A DNA stretch of 11,905 nt from an uncultured Selenomonadales bacterium (GTDB lineage Bacteria; Bacillota_C; Negativicutes; Selenomonadales; Selenomonadaceae): NCBI GenBank assembly GCA_937916025.1, contig CALGGX010000456.1, positions 1 through 11,905 of the forward strand, in the 5' to 3' direction. Made by a program: the position numbers and the translations under genes. Below the pieces are notes generated by a model. The model was given only the letters and a program-made list of their open reading frames with translations. It was not told where the DNA came from and made no database searches. Positions 8,101 to 11,905 of this stretch are shown piece by piece (positions within the stretch are counted from its first letter, which is position 1; the number at the start of each line of letters is the position of its first letter).

Positions 8101-11100
8101 GTGATGTGACTCAAGTCATTCGCGAATGTCACTTTCTCGCTCTCGCTGACACCTGTATCGGACTCTGTATTGATGTTGAGAACATTCTTATCGAACGTGA
8201 TTGTCTGCGATTTTGCAGTGGCTTCGACAGTGATGCCTTCCGGCGTGCCGTCCATATTCGCGCGGACAACTGCTCCCGTTTTCGATGAAGCGAATGTCGT
8301 GCCATCGCTCTCGAAGATACCGGCGTCGCTTTCAAGTGTGAACGCCAATTTGATATTTGACATGACCTTGTTGACTGTTACGCTCGAGCTGAAGTCGTAT
8401 TTCCATTTGCCGGCGTCGGGATTGGCTCTTCCAACATTGCCGTCGCTGTCATTGGAGTAATAACGCCAATTCGTGTTGAACTTGAGGAGCTCGAGACCGT
8501 TGCTTGTATCGCTGTCGAGATCGACAAGCCAATAAGTACCGGCGTAATCGCCTGCTCTGTCGCCGGTGAGCGAAACCGTCACATCAGTGTCATAGCCGAC
8601 GATGTGAATGCCGGACTGCATGGTGCCGTTGCGGAGACCGCCGACAAGCGAAGTGTCAATCGTGAAAGCAGTCTTCGTATCTTTCGGGAGATAGAAACCG
8701 GTGCCCTTTATGGAATCGGAATCGACGGCAATCGTCGCGAAAGTCAATGCACCGTAATCAGACAAGCCTTCATCGCCCTCGGCGACAAACGGAGTGCCGC
8801 CTTTGATGGTAATGCCGCGCGGAGTACCGGTATCGCTTTCTGCCGCAAGGTTTGCAACCGTGTTGATCGACATGGCAATCGAGTTGTCGCTGTCGCCGAC
8901 GTAAGTCCAAGCACGCGTAGAGCCGCTGTTCTTATCAACAGACACATTAAGAGTCCAACGATCGTTCGATTTAAGAACTTCAAAGCCGTCTTTCAGCGTA
9001 CCGTTGAGATCCTTCAGCATGTAGACAGTCGTTCCGGTCGTTCTGTTTTCATCGGTGCCTGTAACTGTAACAACGCCGAGGGTATCGCCGTCTTTGAAGG
9101 TCTTGATCGTAGAGATGCTGTTGACGAAGTGGACGCCGTTGTCGGATTCAAAGACGAGTTTCGCCGTGTCGGAGTCAAACATGAAGTATTGCGCTTCGAT
9201 GCCGGACGCCGAGATGGTTACGTCGCTTTCGCCCGCTGTGCTACTGAACGAGACCAAACTGATACCCGCAGGCGTACCGAGCGTCGCGTTCGTGCCGAGC
9301 AGACTTGCCGCTTCAGAAATGTCGAAAGTGAAGTGCTTGTTTTTAGACAGACCGACTTTGACGTCACTCTCGAACGTCCACGAGCCGAGACGTTTCGCAT
9401 CGGTGTCGTATTTGTTGCCGTCCTCGGTTGTAATAATCTTGCCGTTATTGAATGTCCAGCCTTTGACCGTGTCGTTGTGCAGGAGCTCGAAGCCGTTGGA
9501 GCTGTCGCGATCAAGGTTGGCAAGTCTGAAGTTCGTTATGGTGGAAGACTTACCGTTTACTATATCAACTTTGACGACCGTATCGGAATCAAAGAGTGCC
9601 TTCGTGGTACTATCTGTCTCGATATCTTCACCGGATCCGATAGAAATCACTCCCTCAACAGGCAGAATGTGGAAATTCGCATTGTTGACGCCGGTGCCCG
9701 AGCCGAAGAGAAGTTGCGCCGGATTGAGCTGAACGATGTAAGAATCGGAATCCTGATTGGCTTTTGTTGTGTCGATACGTCCGAGCGCGGCGTTGATAGT
9801 TACGCTCATACTGCCGTCGTCCAACGAACCGACTTCAATTCCGCGCGGAGCTCCGTCGATGTTCGCCCAGACCAAGTTTCCGTCGCTGTCGCCTGCAGAG
9901 CCGATCGAAATATCGGCGTAGCCGTTGAATGTCGGATTGCCGTTCTTGAAATACTTCCAGCCGTTTGCCGGAGTCTTGATCCAGTTTTCGTTGTATTTCA
10001 GGAGCTCGAAGCTGTTTACAGTTGAACCGGTACCTGCCGCCACGGTAGTGTCGCTGTCGAGTTGCGTGAGGTAGTAATTGGTGCCGTTGATGTCGAACAT
10101 GGTCGGAACAGTCGCCGTACCGCTCGCAAAGCCTTTGATGTGAACAGTCTTTTCGATGTTGCCGGTCGGGATGCTGTCGAAGGTGACAAGCGCAGTGTCG
10201 GTGTAGTTTTTGAGTCTCGCCGTCATGCCGCTGAAGTCGATCGAACGCACCAGCCCTGTATTGTTGTCACCGGTATCGCTGTCGGCAGTGACCGTGACGC
10301 CAATCGGAAGACCGGTATCGGAATCTGCCGCAAGTCCGGCAGCCGCACTGATGGTGAAGTTGACAACCGGAGCCACTTTAGTGAGATTGCTTTCAACCGA
10401 AGTATCTGAATACTGCTTCCAAGCTTCAGTTCTTCTGTTGTCATAAGTCCACGCGCCTGCGGAGTAGAGCCAGCCGGTAGCGTTTTCTTTGAGAAGCTCG
10501 AGACCGTTTTCTTCATTGCCGTCGAGTTCGGCTGCGGTGTAGACAGTTGAAGGACCGTCGGTGCCGCTCTTGACGGTGAACGCCGTGCCGACTTCGACGC
10601 CGGAAATATGCAGAACAGTCTTGGTGTTACTGCCGAAGATAGAGGGATCGGAATCCAATTGGAGATAGCCCGGATTCTTGCTGATCTTTTCGCCTAATTC
10701 GGCATTGAAGACAAGTGTTGTACCGCTGGTTTTGTCGCTGACAACGGAAACGCCGTTCGGCATGCCGTCATCGGCAGCGGTAATGCCCGCTTCGGACGTG
10801 ATGGTGAATGCGAATTTCGTCGTGTTGCTGCTGAAATCCCAGTAACCGGTATTCTTGGACTGCAAACGAGCCGGGTCTTCGTTTTCTTCACCGGTGGCAA
10901 GCGTCCAGCCGTTTGTGGACGAAATGTCGGTGCGGAGGAGTTCGTAGCCGTTAAGGGTGTCGCCGTCTTTGTCATAGAGTTTGTAAACGGCATAATTTTT
11001 TGTGGTGGCTTTTGCGCCGATCCTAAGGGCATATTTTGCATACTCGCTCGTATCGGCAAGTTTGAGATTCGCGCCGCTTCGACCGAACGCTCTTCGCTTG

Positions 11101-11210
11101 ATTCGACTTGTCAATGCTGCCGCAAAGCCGGTGATCTCGATCGACATTCCTTCCGGCGTCGAGGCGGATACCGGGCAACTCGGCGAGACTGCCGTCAACG
11201 CTGTTTGCAC
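5106..11210 (-). CDS. Giant beta-rich repeat protein with TSP3-like calcium-binding loops (true 5' end missing)
   Basis: The open frame encodes 2034 residues from a GTG at 11210 and stops at 5106-5108. I do not recognise the family. The body consists of twelve diverged units. Each has a VHIxG-like strand, a YYLADLD-type strand, a loop DxDxDxxNGxEL (for example DVDGDSSNGYELL), then NxxW and GWxY-type aromatic sites, an FTI strand, and a turn of the form DGTPxGIxV. The DxDxD loop resembles thrombospondin type 3 calcium loops of bacterial surface proteins, so calcium-stabilised extracellular repeats are inferred. The tripeptide SDT recurs throughout. The last 210 or so residues are not repeated and end KKGRQ. 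The first 46 or so residues are the reverse complement of nnr coding sequence, and the GTG start has no RBS. The real protein therefore started further upstream, and its N-terminus and any signal are absent from this window. A terminator lies downstream. Adhesin, S-layer-like or type I exported roles are all possible. Confidence 0.7.
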   Translation of the reverse strand: MQTALTAVSPSCPVSASTPEGMSIEITGFAAALTSRIKRRAFGRSGANLKLADTSEYAKYALRIGAKATTKNYAVYKLYDKDGDTLNGYELLRTDISSTNGWTLATGEENEDPARLQSKNTGYWDFSSNTTKFAFTITSEAGITAADDGMPNGVSVVSDKTSGTTLVFNAELGEKISKNPGYLQLDSDPSIFGSNTKTVLHISGVEVGTAFTVKSGTDGPSTVYTAAELDGNEENGLELLKENATGWLYSAGAWTYDNRRTEAWKQYSDTSVESNLTKVAPVVNFTISAAAGLAADSDTGLPIGVTVTADSDTGDNNTGLVRSIDFSGMTARLKNYTDTALVTFDSIPTGNIEKTVHIKGFASGTATVPTMFDINGTNYYLTQLDSDTTVAAGTGSTVNSFELLKYNENWIKTPANGWKYFKNGNPTFNGYADISIGSAGDSDGNLVWANIDGAPRGIEVGSLDDGSMSVTINAALGRIDTTKANQDSDSYIVQLNPAQLLFGSGTGVNNANFHILPVEGVISIGSGEDIETDSTTKALFDSDTVVKVDIVNGKSSTITNFRLANLDRDSSNGFELLHNDTVKGWTFNNGKIITTEDGNKYDTDAKRLGSWTFESDVKVGLSKNKHFTFDISEAASLLGTNATLGTPAGISLVSFSSTAGESDVTISASGIEAQYFMFDSDTAKLVFESDNGVHFVNSISTIKTFKDGDTLGVVTVTGTDENRTTGTTVYMLKDLNGTLKDGFEVLKSNDRWTLNVSVDKNSGSTRAWTYVGDSDNSIAMSINTVANLAAESDTGTPRGITIKGGTPFVAEGDEGLSDYGALTFATIAVDSDSIKGTGFYLPKDTKTAFTIDTSLVGGLRNGTMQSGIHIVGYDTDVTVSLTGDRAGDYAGTYWLVDLDSDTSNGLELLKFNTNWRYYSNDSDGNVGRANPDAGKWKYDFSSSVTVNKVMSNIKLAFTLESDAGIFESDGTTFASSKTGAVVRANMDGTPEGITVEATAKSQTITFDKNVLNINTESDTGVSESEKVTFANDLSHITFDYARTGKDGLHIVGLDSDTTLQVGEDQYGNKDVTYYLADLDGDSTNGLELVAQNKYWHRTAEGWKYTNTDALVKVAFTIDQALNPVESNSDTSNGIFLGAPAGIVFRYNTKLSDSDTMTITTDTKIGNSRVTLTAENFNFTQLTAGSDSGLHIIDNNKKIGVGANFTLDANSDTTFTLAELNSDTSNGYEFIRDDDRWTLTNTAKTATLKAVTRQWTYTSDTVIFTITESDTSFAQYGLKASANSDTGIPIGVEVEESDTGYGKSFNIKFGDTDTGVENGKNNVTFNMIKFDDAIAVGSHTGVYGVHITGMAESDTKYAYTYDTNKMFTINQDKYYLADVDGDSSNGYELLKNDANWHRYKTGWTYNDSVNNIYFQIESDTTNSAGLLKADTLAANEGKPLGISVSGSTITIDSDTNIAQYIVFSTGTSVSNVHFVFGTPDAVNEANSSVTSYKFSYFDKSAKLTYDKATGKALAPSSDSDTTQYYLAHVDTNTNDWELVRYNDNWHRYDDGWFYVSDSDTKVLNQKISFLYMSTTPSVKADGSPSGITVDGTVKGSVTKPIIKIATGTSAAAAATSPASAADNLILFRDNNIGFHDTDTHISIQGAAEGLQVRWYNAESDTVVHIDSDKVYTTTSISLTADSFTDANSTLLSLYNADTDTKNGFELTYNGWLTFDSDDKTFYSYVRGTNTNKTSNISFAISVDDKVLTTATSVSSALAGFTTATKNSFTFTAGNTPTEGVVMASLTSYNFHVLNPNTGSGSIGGGSKVTLGGNTYRLKYVDSDTFNGYELISSDGNWAKNSATSVVQLQYIGPESDTFKFYVGNPSQAQDSDYNFMPDKFSSIKATNTGATIYGSEEPAKSAIIYALKSDSDVLKASVTGYFNYTAYSLESLSQDATVSEGLNDTYYGFYFEQTGSNELPANEPWVTTGYDIESLLGYDNPDTEGSGEFGEIMEIKPLATTDDTFDASELLTGVGKTDKTISALALSAARKKGRQ
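5736..10952 (-). repeat. Twelve-unit repeat array inside the giant protein
   Basis: The anchor NGxEL (or variants NSFEL, DGFEV, NDWEL) falls at nominal residues 87, 235, 399, 572, 741, 904, 1084, 1225, 1384, 1533, 1701 and 1825. Spacings are 124-180 residues. At the DNA level the plus strand repeatedly shows forms of GAGCTCGAGACCGTTG near each anchor. The units are well diverged, so the array is old and not a recent expansion. The first unit is incomplete at the junction near 11050-11085. Confidence 0.85.
11040..11085. other. Head-to-head junction of two 5'-truncated genes (deletion or misassembly)
   Basis: To the left, the minus strand encodes recognisable repeat-protein sequence up to about residue 47-56 of the nominal ORF. 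To the right, the plus strand encodes recognisable YjeF N-domain sequence from about LRPNALRL (11077). Neither gene shows a plausible start near here. The plus frame is open back to a TAA at 10993, but only as antisense of the repeat gene. The two genes diverge, so a single deletion of the intervening DNA would produce this arrangement. An assembly join would look the same. The exact breakpoint cannot be placed from the sequence alone. Confidence 0.65.
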
Positions 11211-11905
11211 GGTTGCACTCGGATTGCCGAAGATCGGGCATTACCTCTGCCCGGGCGCGGCTCATGTCGGCGAGCTCATTATCGACGATATCGGTTTGCC
11301 CGCGCAATTACTAAACGATGACATTCATCAAACGCTGGTCGACGACGAACTCGCAATAACTCTCCTGCCCGAGCGTCCCCCCGATGTTCACAAAGGCAAT
11401 TGCGGCAAATTGCTTGTCGTTGCCGGCTCGAAAGGCATGACGGGCGCGGCTTCGCTCGCGTCGATGGCGGCGTTGAAATCCGGAGCCGGACTTGTCACGC
11501 TTGCCGCTGCCGAGAGTCTTAATTCGATCTTCGAAGTCAAGTTGACTGAAGTTATGACGATTCCGATCCAAGAGACGAAGATCGGAATGTTGGGCGGCGA
11601 TAATGCAACCAACCAAATTCTCACGCTGGCCGATAATTTTGACGTGCTGTTGCTCGGACCGGGGCTCGGTCGAGAGAAAGAGACTTGCGCACTCGTCAAA
11701 AAAATCGTGACTTCCGTCGATAAACCGCTCGTGCTCGATGCCGATGCGATCTTCGCTTTCAACGGTCAGATCGAAGAGCTCAAAAAATGCAAGCAAATTC
11801 CGATCTTGACGCCGCACTTGGGCGAACTTGCGGCGTTGCTCAATCTCTCGATCGACGAGATCAGAAAAGACTTGGTAACGATCGTGCGAATGGCGGCGCA
11901 GGATT
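11077..11905 (+). CDS. nnr: Bifunctional NAD(P)H-hydrate epimerase / ADP-dependent dehydratase, both ends missing
   Basis: The fragment of about 276 codons runs to the right edge. It repairs hydrated NAD(P)H: the N-terminal YjeF domain epimerises NAD(P)HX and the C-terminal ribokinase-like domain dehydrates the S form using ADP. The visible N-domain part reads LIRLVNAAAKPVISIDIPSG (from 11101 about PSG at 11149-11157), then VEADTG, and ends near GELIIDDIGLP. The C-domain starts at HKGNCGKLLVVAGSKGMTGA (from 11389) and includes GPGLG (11656-11670), DADA (11737-11748) and TPHLGE (from 11809), all family hallmarks. About 130 N-terminal residues, including the usual GNNGGDG segment, are absent because the sequence joins the antisense of the repeat gene near 11077. 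As drawn the gene has no start codon or RBS and the epimerase half would be non-functional. The C-terminal end with the catalytic aspartate motif lies outside the window. Confidence 0.9.

Noticed and set aside
8604..10025. 473-codon open frame on the plus strand
   Set aside because: It lies wholly antisense to the giant repeat gene. The arginine- and valine-rich composition is what complementary RNY-type codons give, and there is no RBS or recognisable domain.
11073..11210. N-terminal 46 or so residues of the nominal giant protein as a signal peptide or leader
   Set aside because: These bases encode conserved Nnr sequence on the plus strand. The minus translation is basic and proline-rich by accident, and the GTG start has no RBS.
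11311..11817. 168-codon minus-strand frame
   Set aside because: It is antisense to clearly recognisable nnr sequence on the plus strand, with no sign of being a gene.

Overview
The window suggests a Gram-negative-type anaerobic Firmicute of the Negativicutes (Selenomonas-like). The basis is an Rpn/PD-(D/E)XK gene with an EGR-repeat tail, very large secreted repeat proteins without signal peptides, and a fused Nnr-type NAD(P)HX repair protein. This assignment comes from general knowledge of such genomes and not from a marker gene, so it is moderate to weak.

Layout. (1) 1-3549, minus: an RTX-type protein with an embedded HExxH metallopeptidase domain. It starts at 3549 with a good promoter and RBS and runs off the left edge. 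(2) 3550-3729: divergent intergenic region with promoters and RBSs for both flanking genes. (3) 3730-4647, plus: an Rpn-family (recombination-promoting nuclease / PD-(D/E)XK) protein ending in eleven EEGR/AEGR tetrapeptides. (4) 4651-4858, plus: a second copy of only the Rpn tail, with its own RBS-like sequence and start codons. (5) 4859-5105: two face-to-face intrinsic terminators with a heptanucleotide tandem repeat between them, separating the plus rpn unit from the minus giant gene. (6) 5106-about 11072, minus: a giant protein (nominal 2034 aa ORF to 11210) made of twelve diverged units of about 124-180 residues. Each unit carries a DxDxDxxNGxEL loop resembling thrombospondin type 3 calcium loops, followed by conserved tryptophans. 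(7) about 11077-11905, plus: the 3' part of a bifunctional NAD(P)H-hydrate epimerase/dehydratase gene, cut off at the right edge.

The most important structural observation is at about 11040-11085. The giant gene and the nnr gene meet head to head inside their coding regions, and both lack their 5' ends. This is either a real deletion or a misassembly. The listed 5' end of the giant ORF (about 11073-11210) is antisense to nnr and is probably not part of the real protein.

The most interesting biological observation is the free-standing Rpn tail cistron. In E. coli Rpn antiphage toxins, a small protein translated from inside the rpn gene acts as antitoxin. Here the equivalent segment, with its putative internal RBS and start, exists both inside rpn and as a separate downstream copy whose conserved front end differs mostly by synonymous changes. 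No type I secretion genes are visible, so export of the two large proteins is inferred only.
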